Shown piece after piece: positions 35,228-46,851 of a DNA stretch of 64,000 nucleotides (position 1 is the stretch's first letter; the number at the start of each line of letters is the position of its first letter). The notes under the pieces were generated by a model. The model was not told where the DNA came from, ran no database searches, and worked only from the letters and a program-made list of their open reading frames with translations. Made by a program: the position numbers and the translations under genes. This stretch comes from Siphonodentalium dalli (Eukaryota; Mollusca; Scaphopoda; Gadilida; Siphonodentaliidae), in the NCBI GenBank assembly GCA_032622095.1, contig CP136061.1, forward strand, positions 126,368,754-126,432,753. Reading direction: 5' to 3'.

Positions 35228-35794
35228 TGACTACCATTTATTAATCACTAAAGCAACTGGTAGTCTGAAACGTGTTTATGGACCTCCAGCTTTCTTGTCA
35301 TTGTTGAAGGACCTTTTTTGGTACCACCAAGCGCCATGCAACCATGGGGTCCTGGCAATGATCACTGATCTAGTCCTGAAATACACTAAGCGTAGCTGTT
35401 AGCAAAAAGGGGTGCCTCCTCCCAAAATGGAAGGAGGGATGGGAGGGTGGGACGCTAAATAATTGTCGACCGAGCTGTATCGAATCTTATCGCAAAAGGC
35501 TGTTTGCTGTCCACGTGATTACCCATGTGACCTAACGCAAGACGAAATAGTTCCTCCCTCAATCTCGATTGGCATTGTTCCAATACCTTAGCATATACTC
35601 GTCGCTTTAGAACAAACACATTATCGCATTATCTCAGTTGACAATTAGTGAAGTGCGGAATAGAAGCTGGCAAATTGAGTACCTGATTTCCATATCGCTC
35701 CGCATGTACTGTACGTAGTATACGTGATTGAATGCAATACTGTCATATCTATTTATAGCCGTCGTGGTTTTCCCTTCCAATATATATACAATGT

Positions 35795-35823
35795 AGCCCC
35801 CCCCCCCCCCCCCCCCCCCCCCC
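35795..35823 (+). repeat. Poly-C tract of about 29 nt
   Basis: Uninterrupted C run after 'atacaatgtagc'. Its exact length is likely unreliable in assembly. Confidence 0.9.
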
Positions 35824-35882
35824 GTGGGATAAATGATATGCGGCCGCTTTGCTTAGCATCTCAGTTTTACAAATAGAAACTA

Positions 35883-36097
35883 TTAACCATTTCAGTGCCA
35901 AGTCCGATTTTTGTATCAACCCATATTTCCTTGATCATTTTTCAAATTTATTGATTATAATAATGTGATACATTGATGGAAAAAGCTCTTAGAGCTCTTT
36001 CCATCAATGTATCACATTATTATAATCAATAAATTTGAAAAATGATCAAGGAAATATCGATTGATACAATAATCGGACTTGGCACTGAAAGGGTTAA
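35883..36097. mobile_element. Palindromic TTAA-flanked MITE (CCATTTCAGTGCC)
   Basis: TTAA + 'ccatttcagtgccaagtccg' to 'cggacttggcactgaaaggg' + TTAA. The whole 207-bp core is one long hairpin with the tip 'agctcttagagctct'. Its CCC-like ends and TTAA resemble the double-hairpin family. Confidence 0.9.
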
Positions 36098-39000
36098 AGC
36101 CACATTCCCTATCTGTCTGTTGGAGATTTTGTTCGTGTAAACTGTTGTCTCCACATCCAATTACCTTATTTCGATGTTGCTTTTATAAACCTGGTTCAAT
36201 GGGATATTATTACAGAGAGAGCAATTCCAATGTTAAAAGGAATCTATTTTTATATGATACATAAAATGTTATATTTTATACTCATGTTTTTGTACTCATT
36301 GGCTGTCAAATTTGACATAAGAATACATATCTATATACAACAGATTAGTAGTTCTCCTTACTTCCATTAACCTCCAGGCTGCTATGACGTCCATAACTAT
36401 TATGGACATAAAAGAGGGGGGCCACCCCACCCCCTCTGGCATCCGGCCTAAAATGGGGGGTGGCATCTGTAATACTCCATAACAGAGGGTGGCATCCGGA
36501 ATACTATTTATACCAATTTAACCCATTGTTGCCAAACGTTAAAAGCTAAAACAACGCATTGGTAGTATCAAATGTGCAATTCATTCTATATATGACCATA
36601 TATACTCAAAGAAAGAATGAGACGTGGGAGTACTATGCAACTATCCCTTTACGTTGCTCCATTCCGTCTCCGTGTCACAGCATAAAAACCTTCCATGGGG
36701 GGATTCTGGTTCGGGTTTTAGCCTCTTCAATGATATTTTTGTTTTGAAATTCGCCACACCCAACGATGCGGCCCACTCTGAGTAACACCGAGGATGGTTT
36801 TTAGCTCCGATAATGAAATATTGGTTCCATTTGACAGAGACAAACAAAAACTCCGCTGTTCCGAATTCCACCCGGAACGATTAGTTCAGGAGATATTGGT
36901 CGAACTCTGCACCCCTCCCCCCCCCCCCCCAGGACTCAACTTCACCCTACTATTTTTCTTTCTTAATGTCTCCTCTAATTTTTTTCTGTTGTTAACAAGA
37001 AAAAAAAGTGGCCGCAGAGACTCCAGACAAGACGGCGTCCATCATGGCGGCCATTGTTTTTATATGCACCAGGTAACTTTGATCACCATTATAGTAAAGA
37101 TTATATCACATTCGGTCTTGTTTCCGCTCGATTCGTTGTGCTAATATACAACCATTACAAATTAGCCAAAACTCCGACACCAGAACCAATATGGCGGTCA
37201 AGATGGCCACCGAAATGTGAAAATATGCAATTTTTCTGACATTTCACCTCCTTTCGTTTGTCTCTGTGGGAAAATATTGGCATCTTGGCGTAAATTTATA
37301 CATTTATCGTATAAATGAGTCAGTGGCGAATACAAATTTGAAAACAGGCCTACATTCATTTACTTTCTTTCGATGGGCGTTATTGTTTCGCGATTTCTAC
37401 CCACCATTACATGTTGATATGGAATATTGATATGAAGCATGTATTCATTTGAGTTTGGTAATTGATACTCACAGTCAAGTAGGTGGTCAAGAAGTGTGGG
37501 TATATTATGCATTATGGTCTTCTACGCCTTAGCAGAAAGGCATCCGTCAAATGTCAGGCTTTCAACATTCGAAGCCATATACAGAAGTTTTCCGGGTACG
37601 TCAGTGCATTAGATGAGTATGTGAATTGATGAACCATATATTGAAAAGTGGCTGTTTGGGAAGATCAACAGGTGTACATGTTGTTATCCCCATTAGGTCA
37701 CCAAAGCTGAAAATACGCAGATAGAGACCGGCACCGGCATATGCATTGTTTGAAACATTGGCTGTTTTGGCCGCCATCTTCAATTTTGAAAACAATTTCT
37801 TGCATGAGATGCAAGGTAATTACATCACCTCAGTATTTCCAACTCAACTGTCAGCATGGTTCCAGTTGTCTCGAAAATAATTCCCAATGATGTGGAAATG
37901 AGGGAATTTCGGTGATTTTTCAAAATATTTCGGCCATTGTGGGCGCCATTTTATATTTTGGGGGACTTTTATTTGGATATGGTACAAGGAAAGTTCTTCG
38001 CCTAAGTGTTCCCAACTCACAATAGTAAACAGGTATGGATTTGTCGTGACAATAACGCTCACTGACCAATATCTCTTGGACTAGATGCCTCAAATTTGAG
38101 CGCCATGTTTACTAGGTTAGATTTTCAAGGTCGCAAGTCAAAGTATCGAAAGCGACCGAGTTATCTCTCGTACTATACATTTTGCGTTCACCGTCTACAC
38201 TATTGTTGTCATTGTTTATTTTTTATATTGACGCGGGATTATTGTGAAATGCCATCCATAGTTAATTATGAATGCAAAAAACAACACTAAATAATATCTG
38301 CCATTGTAATTTCGGCATCCGGAATACGAAATATACAGGTTTCGGCATCCGGCGTACTGACACTCGGCATCCGGAATACTCTATATTAAGCCCGGAATCC
38401 GGCGTACGAAAAGGGGGTGGTTCCCCTCATAAAAGTGCACGTCGTGTGTTATATGGTCCGTACTATGTACAGACCTACATGTACTTCAACGCACTAGTAG
38501 ATGGCCATCATTCATCATTGGGAACTCAGAAATTAGTGCAACACTGCAACTGGACAAGTCTATCTCGAAGTTTCTAACAATGTATGATGTTCAAGGATTG
38601 TCTATGGTAATGGCCTTTTCACAAAGTAAGTTGTATGGTATTCGCGACATTTCCATTATCTTTTTCCAATGGCCCAGCGCATGACGTCATGACTAACTTC
38701 ACTCAGCAGTGAAGAGGTTAATGTGCCCATTATATCTAATTATATACACCTTTCGATCATCAGCCTAATAACAGGGCACCAGTACCACATTCATTTCTGG
38801 CATATAAGATTAAAGACATATTATGGACTTGTTCGGGTCCGTTAAATTGATAAGTTAATACTTATGCGATATGGCAACTTGGGCAATGTGGCATTCTACT
38901 AACGTTGCCGAAAAATTAAAAGAAATCGACCATACCACTCCATAGAAAACATCTTCTGAACTACGCCCAATTGTAAATATTTACATCTCGATTCGTGATG

Positions 39001-39532
39001 CAACTTTTGACGATAAACTAACATAATTTATTTCGCCATCGAAAGTATTGCATTTAATTAATATATAAAAATTGCCATGTGTGTTGTCAATTTGGATTAA
39101 TATTCGTAAAAAATAACTACTTTGGGCAAGTTTATTCTTAATTTCTATTTGATCACCCTACCAGAGTGTTTCACATCACTTTAATGACACTTAAATGTGT
39201 TAGTAATATATACAAGACGGCTCATGTCCCAATTTTGATAAAATTTGCAAGTGCTCATCTTTATCTGTGTTTTGTGTACTGGGATAAACAAGTTTGTAAA
39301 AAATAGTTTGGATTGATGAAATATTACCAATACCACATGTGACACATATAAATTGATCAAATAGAATGTCATGAGATTTTAAATGTTCATTCAACGGTAA
39401 TAAAAATCAAGGATATGTTTTCAAGTTTCTTTACTCCACAATATGCAAGACAATAAACTGGAACCAATTGGCTTTTACATTAAAAGCAAAAATCACATGT
39501 GCAACTCCCCGACATATAGGTTGAAATTGCTG

Positions 39533-39700
39533 TGATATATAGAGGATCTCTAACAAGTTATGTTGGGATATAAGATTTTATGAAACAAGTTTGATGAATT
39601 TGATTCGCAACAAGTCTTAGACGAGTTGTGAATCAAATTTATCAAATGAGCTTCATAAAATCTTATATCCCAACATAACGATTTGAAGATCTTGTATATC
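39533..39700. repeat. ~165-bp imperfect hairpin
   Basis: 'gatatatagaggatc' pairs with 'gatcttgtatatc'. The inner 'tatgttgggatataagattt' pairs perfectly with the complement near 39655-39675. The centre 'gcaacaagtcttagacgag' is partly unpaired. Confidence 0.85.
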
Positions 39701-40529
39701 ACATGAAAAAACTAGAGCTTTATGCCATTTTAACAAATCAAAATCCTTAAAAGAAGCTGCAAAATGCATACATTTACATCGTTGGCTGAGTCTCTTCACA
39801 ACTGTATACTAACGTATTTCGCACTCTGGGGCTGGCGACAGAAAATATAGTCCCCCAATTTGCCTCTTTGTTTTTGTGTATATTTTCATTAGTGCAACGA
39901 GGTTGGACAAGAATTTAACTTTAATGAACAAAGCAATCATTTGAATTGTCTGGTGTTGGTGTCATGCGCGGCTTTTCAACATAGTATTTATCCGCCTGAA
40001 TCAAATTAGTTGAAATCGGTCCAGGTGTCTGGAAGAAAAATCATGTGCAATTGAAGGGTAAAGTAAGTACATGTACCCCTGTTACAAATGTTCTATCACA
40101 TTCCTAATGCCACAATATTCTTTGATAAGTCATCTCTTTCACTGACAGTATTATACGGCTTATGCCACTCTCTCCCATGTCTGTCTGCCATTCTCTCCAA
40201 TGTCTCTTGTGTATGAAATTAGATCTCATCTCATCTGACACTGGTTGATAAACAAATAATAGAAACTGCTGGGGAATGTTTATTTGTGTAATTCATTTCA
40301 ATATAGATGAGATTAATTCCAATGTGCTGTGTTCTATGCAGTTGTACATTTGGCATGTTTAAAATTATAATTTTTATATAGGCTATTAAATCCTTTTCAT
40401 CTATAATAATGATGTGTCTATTTATTATGATGATTATTTCAAGGAACAATTATCAGAGGTGCAATGTTGATAACCCTTCCCTAATTTTAATAACTTATTT
40501 TAAGGAAAATGAACTCGCTTCAATGTCTA

Positions 40530-41036
40530 TAATATACCCTTTGAAATTACTAGATCAATGGATCTCTTAGATTGGGATTTACATTTGGTTCAAATAGGGC
40601 CAGAGGTAGGAGATTTAACACTTCCGCACCCACCATATCTATGCTGTGAATATATGTTTGGTACTTTTATATAGATTCCTATATTAATAATGTTGATATA
40701 TACCGTACCGGTATTATCAGTAAGGATTTGATATAAAATTTCCAAAAGTTGGAGATCTTGAAGTACCAGTTGTAATTTAGTTTGGTCCAGTTGGGAGTTA
40801 ATAGGCAATGATCTATTGGGGGAGAGGGGTGTGCAGTTATAAATTTCAAGGGGGACATCTCCATATCCCCTCAACAGTTCATCAAAGACCGGGCCGTCTA
40901 CCTGTGTCCCTGTTTAGAACTACTTGTTTTAAAGTGATTTGACAAGTACTGACTATCATAGTCTTCAGAATCCCATTCTCCATCTAATTTACAGTCTGGT
41001 GAGGAACTCCACAGTCACTGACTGTCTTGTTTAATG
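40530..41036 (+). repeat. Diverged copy of the 16.7-17.6 kb dispersed repeat
   Basis: 'aatggatctc.tagat.gggatt', 'gttcaaatagggccaga' and 'acagtctggtgagga' + 'ctccacagtca.tgactgtc' occur in the same order as at 16765-17556. The middle part is unrelated or replaced. Confidence 0.6.
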
Positions 41037-41539
41037 ATATAATAGGGGGTTTCCTGTAATCTAGTCTGATTTTTCAACTCCGGTATTTAGTGTGAATTTT
41101 TTTAGACAATATTTTAAAGTAGAGTTTCGTTCAAATTTTTGGATTGAACAGTTGGAAAATTTGGTGGTCTACAAAATTTAATGGTGATTTTCAACAGTTA
41201 GAAAGCTTGCATTATGTATGAGCCCCCCCCCCCCCACCTCCTGTTCGTACGCCGTATTCCATGCCCTGTTATGGGGTACGCCGTATTCCGGCCCCTCTGT
41301 TAGGAGGTATTCGGTATTCGTACGCCGACCTTCGACACCTTCCAAAAAATGATCATAATAATAATATATAAATGCGATTTTTGTCACAATAAAATTCACG
41401 GTTTGACACTACAGATCGTCGATCATCTTCATTTTAGATCATTTTAGACGTGGACACTGCGGGGTGACCGGCGTTCGATCGTACGGTAATAGAAAATTTA
41501 TCCGGAAAATTGCATATGGCTGTTAACTGGTATTCCGTA

Positions 41540-41938
41540 TTCCACCCCAGGGGCGCCGGAAGCATACAAGGGCAGGGGGTGCAGAGCCTACAAAAAGGGC
41601 ACTTTCCGCAAAAAAAGGGGCATTTTCTCCGCAAACTCGGGAAAATAACCATAAATTCATTGTGGCAAAAATCCCTATTTTAATGGTATTTGTCGGTTTT
41701 TATGGCCGTTTTGTGATAAAATTGACAAAAAATTAATATTCCTTGTGAAATTGGTGGTATTTGGACCAAAAAAGTAACAATTTGCTATAAAAACAAGAGA
41801 TTAAACACACAAAAAGCATTTTCTGTCTCCAGAAAAAGGGCAAGTCCTGCCCCCGCTCGCCCCCCCCCCCCTTGGTCAAGGGCAGGGGGTCAGCTGCCCC
41901 CTCTGCCCCCCCCCTCTTCCGGCGCCCCTGTTCCACCC
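41540..41938. mobile_element. hAT-type MITE with perfect 8-bp target duplication
   Basis: The element at 41548-41930 (383 bp) has 15-bp TIRs 'caggggcgccggaag' and 'cttccggcgcccctg'. It is flanked on both sides by TTCCACCC (41540-41547 and 41931-41938). An 8-bp duplication with CAGGG ends is the signature of hAT elements. Subterminal 'aagggcagggggt' repeats occur at both ends but in the same orientation. It has inserted into the 'gtattccgtattcc' phrase that recurs at 41951. Non-coding. Confidence 0.93.
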
Positions 41939-42807
41939 TCTGTGTTAAGTGGTATTCCGTATTCCAGGGGTGGGGGTGGGGGCATCATGTATCTATCAGG
42001 GACTGAAAATTCCAACATAAGGGGTGGGTGCAAATGAAATTACACACACTTGGAAACTTTGATCTGGTTCAAGGTGGGGGTACAGGTTTAAATTCTAAGT
42101 TAGACACCCTCTTCCCCACCAAAGGAGACCTTATTGTCACATCTCTGGTTAAAGCAGATTAAAGTACATATTACTGCTATGGGGTTATATTTGCTGATTT
42201 TGTGTTGTTTTATTGTGGAATTTTAAAACTCCAAATCATAATAAGTCATCAATTCATTATTACAGGGTGTCTCTGAAAGATCTCTATCGTATCTGGGTAG
42301 CTGAATTATAATGAGTAAGGGTAAATTAATTAGACTTGGTGATCCTTCGTGAACAAAGAAAGTTCGGAGTTCAGTTGTTGTGCAAGTACGTAAATTTTAT
42401 GGTACGTTTTTTCATACTCTGAAAACGTGCCAAACTAATGCGAGGTTTGTATGTCAAAATTCCGAAATTATGGGCATTTCACATAAGTGTCATCATTATT
42501 TTCATGACCAGTTATATTACCCACATCCATGGCTCACAACTTTAGTCTATTTTAACGCAAAACCGTCTTTATTTTGATATAAAGTCGACATTCATCCCCC
42601 ATTTTCGAGGCAAGAATATTCACATAAAACATTTTAATTTGTTCTTGGAGTTGACTTAATATATATACTTTATGAGCATCGCCCAACATATTATGCACAC
42701 CATGTAATCTTGCGCCCCCCCCCCCACCAGCCCCAACTCTCCCCAATCCTTGCACCTACCTGCACTCAGTTTATATTCATTATTGTATTTATCATGCTAT
42801 TATAGGG

Positions 42808-44445
42808 CTCTGGCCGGGAACGGGAAGATTCGGCGGAGGGAAGATTCGGCCATGTATTTTTCGGCGGAGGGAAGATTCGGCAGGGAAGATTCGGCGGGGA
42901 AGATTCGGCCAGTCGTTTGATCTAACTAATTAGTGGAGGGATTACGGCTTGGGGATTACGGCTTATGTGGGACTAAGCTTGTGTGTGCACTAATTCTTTG
43001 TTGTAACAATAACAACTAATTAGAGGGATTATATAGGGTCTTGATTAACTCATTTTTAGTAATGACATATTTTATTAGACTTATTAGAATGGATGAAACA
43101 TATTTACACAAGCTGATATAACATAAAGGTGTAACAGATATACAAACAGAACAATTTAAAATACATTTATAACCGACATTCTTTATTTGAAACAAAAAAT
43201 CAACTAATAGTCTTGTCTTGTTATCTTCTTGTCTTGTTGTCGTCTTGTCTTCTTATTTCTTTGCCTTGCCGATTCTGTAGATCTTGGTCACTTCTTGTAG
43301 GAATTCCGATGTTCTGATGTCCTCTTCTCTATATTTTGCCCATAGGTCGCTGATCTTCGTATCTATTTCTGTGTATTTCTTCCTCACGTCTGTCTCGAGA
43401 TCCCTGGCTGCAACGGCAATTTCTACATGGGCTGCTTCAAGTTGAAGAATCGGTACAATTTTGAAATTGAACGGAATCGCGATAAAGAAACGAGCTGTAT
43501 GATGAGCAATTGAAACTTATTTCAATCAAACCCTCCTTGGCCTGGAAATTATACTGTGGCTGAGAAATGCCGGTATTGCATGTTCTGTGTTGCCATTTGC
43601 CGCATGTGTCGCAGTCAACTGCTTGCTGACGAGGACGTACATTCCTATTACACTTAATACACGGGTAGTCTATGAGCTGATTTTGACGGAGGTTGTACGA
43701 AGGCACGATGAAGATGTGATATGGTGAAGTCAATTTCATTCAACTATATAGTCTAAAAGTCATTAGATCTGATGCGGTAAAACAAACAACTGATCAGTTC
43801 TAACTGAAATGCACTCAGCAAACTTATCTAAACAAACATCGAATAGTTCTCACTGAGATCATATCAGCATCAGAAAGACGACTCTGTATATTCTACCGAC
43901 TGTTATACAAACACTTGGTGCCAACGTGAACAGAGTGTGAACAACTGTCAAAATTTTTATTCGTTTTCTCATTGAATCTTCATTAATCATAATTCCTTAT
44001 AGTGTTCGAACGTGATATTTGGATTTACCACGTAATTTGTAAGTAATAGGCCTAACTTCAATATATTCACAATAAACTTACCTTATCATAAACCTAAAAT
44101 AATCTCATAAAATATGTCAAACAGACTAATGACAAAACATCATAAAAGTATTAACAAAAGTAATAATAAAAGTAATTTATTCTTGTAAAATATTCACTCA
44201 TAAAACATACAAATAATCTCAAACAAAACATCATAAAAGTAATAGCTTCATTTAATTTAATTTATTCATCCAATATATTATTAAAAAATAGATCTAATTC
44301 ATAGAACTTAAAACATAAAATCTCCCGTCCCAATATATTGGTATAAACCTAGGAAGATTCGGCCGATAAAACCCGCCGAATCTTCCCTGCCGAATCTTCC
44401 CTGCCGAATCTTCCCTCCGCCGAATCTTCACGGACCCCTCTGGCC
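42808..44445. mobile_element. 1.6-kb DNA transposon with minisatellite TIRs, 8-bp target duplication and a captured or own PHD-like gene
   Basis: The element runs 42816-44437. The left end 'gggaacgggaagattcggcg' and the right end (read inward on the minus strand) 'gggtccgtgaagattcggcg' match at 16 of 20 positions. Each continues into tandem ~13-bp 'gggaagattcggc' units (about five copies left to 42908, about five right from 44350). CTCTGGCC flanks both sides (42808-42815 and 44438-44445). The interior carries the frameshifted PHD-like gene at 43253-43739 and AT-rich sequence. No transposase was recognised. The superfamily is open: an 8-bp duplication suits hAT, P or Merlin, whereas MULEs usually make about 9. 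Confidence 0.88.
43253..43739 (-). pseudogene. PHD-like zinc-finger gene with conserved C-terminal helix region, frameshifted
   Basis: Starting at the ATG ending at 43739, the frame encodes a finger at residues 27-54: C-x2-C-x12-C-x2-C-x4-H-x2-C, reading 'CIKCNRNVRPRQQAVDCDTC' then 'GKWQHRTC'. Downstream 'FNCSSY' stands where a W/F-x-C-x2-C pair would end the finger. The frame closes at 43437. In the neighbouring frame a second segment continues without a stop, 'IPFNFKIVPILQLEAAHVEI', '..ARDLETDVRKKYTEID', 'LWAKYREEDIRTSEFLQEV', to a TAA at 43253-43255. The two parts are joined either by a one-base frameshift or by an unseen intron. Fingers of this RPRQQAV..DxC..WQH type occur in molluscan transposon-linked proteins, but I cannot name the family. 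It lies wholly inside the 42816-44437 element. Its relative is at 45396-45876. Confidence 0.65.
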
Positions 44446-45395
44446 CATAAGCCATGCCTTCTACAGAGCCCCGTTGTTATTGTGTATAATATGCATAATT
44501 TAATTTATCAAATAAAAATCACTTCAGTTTGACCACAGTCCTAGGTCTGGCTAGGAATCACTGTCCATGTAATATTAAATTTGATTAAAATATAACAAAT
44601 AGATCTAGATACATTACCTCTACTATACAGATAACAGGTACTTAATATAACTATAATAACTAAATATAAAATATTGATTTAATATTATTAAATAATATTT
44701 TATTCAACTAACAGTGATTCCTATAGGGACTGTGGTTTGACAACCTACCACTGTACCAGAAATTTGTTTTATATCTGATATAATTTAATCTACGTGTGTT
44801 TGTTATTTGAGCGTAATAAAATACTTCTCTTCCAAACTTTGGAGGACCTTTGGAGTGCAACAATTATATATGAAACAGTCTTATCAAGCACATCAGTCCG
44901 ATGCTGAGCGAACCCTGCGGCTTGATTCAACCACAGCCTGACAGTGACCTTTGTAGCACAGGCCTTCTAAGCAGTGATAATTGAGTGATATTATATATTT
45001 TTGAAGTAATTAGTCCACTTACCTTACTATAAATGGACCAGGTATGTATCAAGAATTTTGGGCGAAATTTTGTCATGTCGATAACAAAAATGGAAACGGG
45101 CCCACTCGACCCAGGGCCCGCTCGCCCCAGTCGACCTGGGCCAGCTCGCCCCGAGCCAGCTCGCCCCGGCCAGCTCGCCCCAAGGGGTAATGTCTTATTT
45201 CAGTTGTCATTTTGGGGTCGTTTTGCTTGCTTTCTCTCTCTCTCATTCCTCTCTCTCTCTCTAAACCAAAGGGTTGTCAAGAGATAGATTGGATAGCAGT
45301 GATAATTATTTATTGAATACGTGAATGAATATGTAAAAATACGACGACTAATATAACGGAATATGAATGAATGGATGATGAATTATTCTCCACAA
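44446..45395. other. No gene; minisatellite at 45100-45185 and (TC)n at 45231-45262
   Basis: 'ccagctcgcccc'-type 12-13-bp GC-rich units lie at about 45100-45185, embedded in AT-rich DNA. A (TC)n tract follows. No inverted partner of this minisatellite was found on the other side of the gene at 45396-45876. Confidence 0.6.
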
Positions 45396-45876
45396 TCAGT
45401 TGGCCGCCGCTCCTCTCGATGCTTTGCTCTTAAGATATAATCTAGCACATTTCTTCAGGAATGCACCTGTTGTCAGTTCTTGTGGATCTGCTGTGTAGGA
45501 ATCCCATAGGTTACGGTTCTGTTTTGCCTTCTGGGTGTACGCCGTCCGGCTGTCAGTTTCAAGGTCGACGGCTAAGACGTTTAACTCTACAATTGATGCC
45601 TCAATAGCGGTACCAGCTTGTAGAATGTCACGTCACTCCCGTGGACATTTAGTCTTCGATGCCAGCCTGAAGAAAAAAACAAATGAATTAATAAACAAAT
45701 GACTGAAGAGCATGCTGGAGTGGTCTAACTTCGCTACCGCACTTGATACAACGGAACATCTTTGTGGTTATGATGTCAGAGGGGTGAGTTGTTTGGGGTG
45801 GCTGGCCCCGGGATTGTCGGAAGGACCGAATGGTCCTCCCCTTAACCCCAGATATGATGTCAGATAAATATTGCAC
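45396..45876 (-). pseudogene. Second, more decayed relative of the PHD-like gene
   Basis: On the minus strand from the ATG ending at 45876, the frame reads to 'FRCIKCGSEVRPLQHALQ', the first C-x2-C of the same finger, then stops. The rest of the finger is missing. After a pyrimidine-rich stretch ending 'ttcttcag', a second segment contains one in-frame TGA, then 'ILQAGTAIEASIVELNVLAV', 'DLETDSRTAYTQKAKQNRN', 'LWDSYTADPQELTTGAFLKK' and a TGA at 45396-45398. The spaced identities with 43253-43739 (ILQ, E, V/I-E, A, DLETD-R--Y, LW--Y, T--FL) show shared ancestry over the C-terminal part too. Both copies share strand and layout. Confidence 0.6.
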
Positions 45877-46851
45877 TGCTTATATACGGTATGTGGTCGG
45901 CATATGAAAGTGGTTATCTATCACACTGAAGCCATCTCACCCTCTGAAGTGTGAGGTGTGATTAGTCGACTGGTTACTGTGTAAACAACCTGCTTCTATT
46001 GTTTTGATAGGATATGAATGGGGAGAATAACGGCTTCTAAGGGTTTCCCAAACTCCAGAGATAGTGAGATGAACTCAGAGAATAAGAGAAACTTTAATAT
46101 CCAGAATGTGAAAACAGTTCATTATTCACGTTTATTTATGAATTCGCCGGTTCGTCGTTCAAACCAACTAGTGTGATATACTGCGTGGCTATTATCTTTG
46201 CTAACAAACGTGTCTAAAGTGCACATTTGCATTGCATATCGGCCCATAGTATAATCGCGTGATAAATGAATTGGAAATTGAAACGGTCGCTCAAAAGAAG
46301 TCCGCCAAAGACTGTTGAAGTCCAACGTTGACAAGCTTGCGGCTTAAAAAAATAAATATTATGCTGGATTTCAAATATCCAGTCGTCGACCTACTCACTC
46401 TGCTTTAGTTTAGCCGCAGTTGTTTATTTTTTGTGTCATTAATAACAAAGAACTCATTTTGTTTTACACCAACGGGACTTTGTCGGTCACTGACGGCCTT
46501 CGCCGGGATTCCTTTAGTGAGACCCAACGTTTCTTCGCTTCCTGTAGTGGACCACGTCGAGCCATCTTTGTCAAAATAACGGGTGAAATATACCATCTAA
46601 AATGACGGATAATTCGAGAAGAGGGCGTCTACGACAATTTGGACAGCGGATTTGTGTTTATCGTAATTAGAAGCACATATGTTGGAGTATAATATAGTGG
46701 TAAAATGTAATATTTGAACACTTTGAAAAATGTTGGGTCGATCTTTGTAAATTTGCAAACTTTTTGATTCAAACCTTCTCCTTCTTATACTAATTGATAG
46801 AGAATAGATGCATTAAATTTCTATTTATTAAGATCTCAGTCACTATTTAAG
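45877..46851. other. No gene seen
   Basis: AT-rich with short open frames on both strands (for example 46122-46334) lacking recognisable motifs. Confidence 0.5.

Larger units (their letters stand above)
36098..41539. other. 5.4 kb without a supported gene
   Basis: Contains scattered 'ggcatccggaatac' motifs (36420-36515, 38304-38406, and complement at 41235-41345), a hairpin (39533-39700), a C-run near 36908-36928 and another near 41223-41235. A diverged copy of the 16.7-17.6 kb repeat is at about 40530-41036. Open frames are short and unrecognised. Confidence 0.55.

Noticed and set aside
36794-37144. 116-residue frame with a proline run and 'atggcggccattg' nearby
   Set aside because: The proline run comes from a C tract; the rest lacks similarity or splice support.
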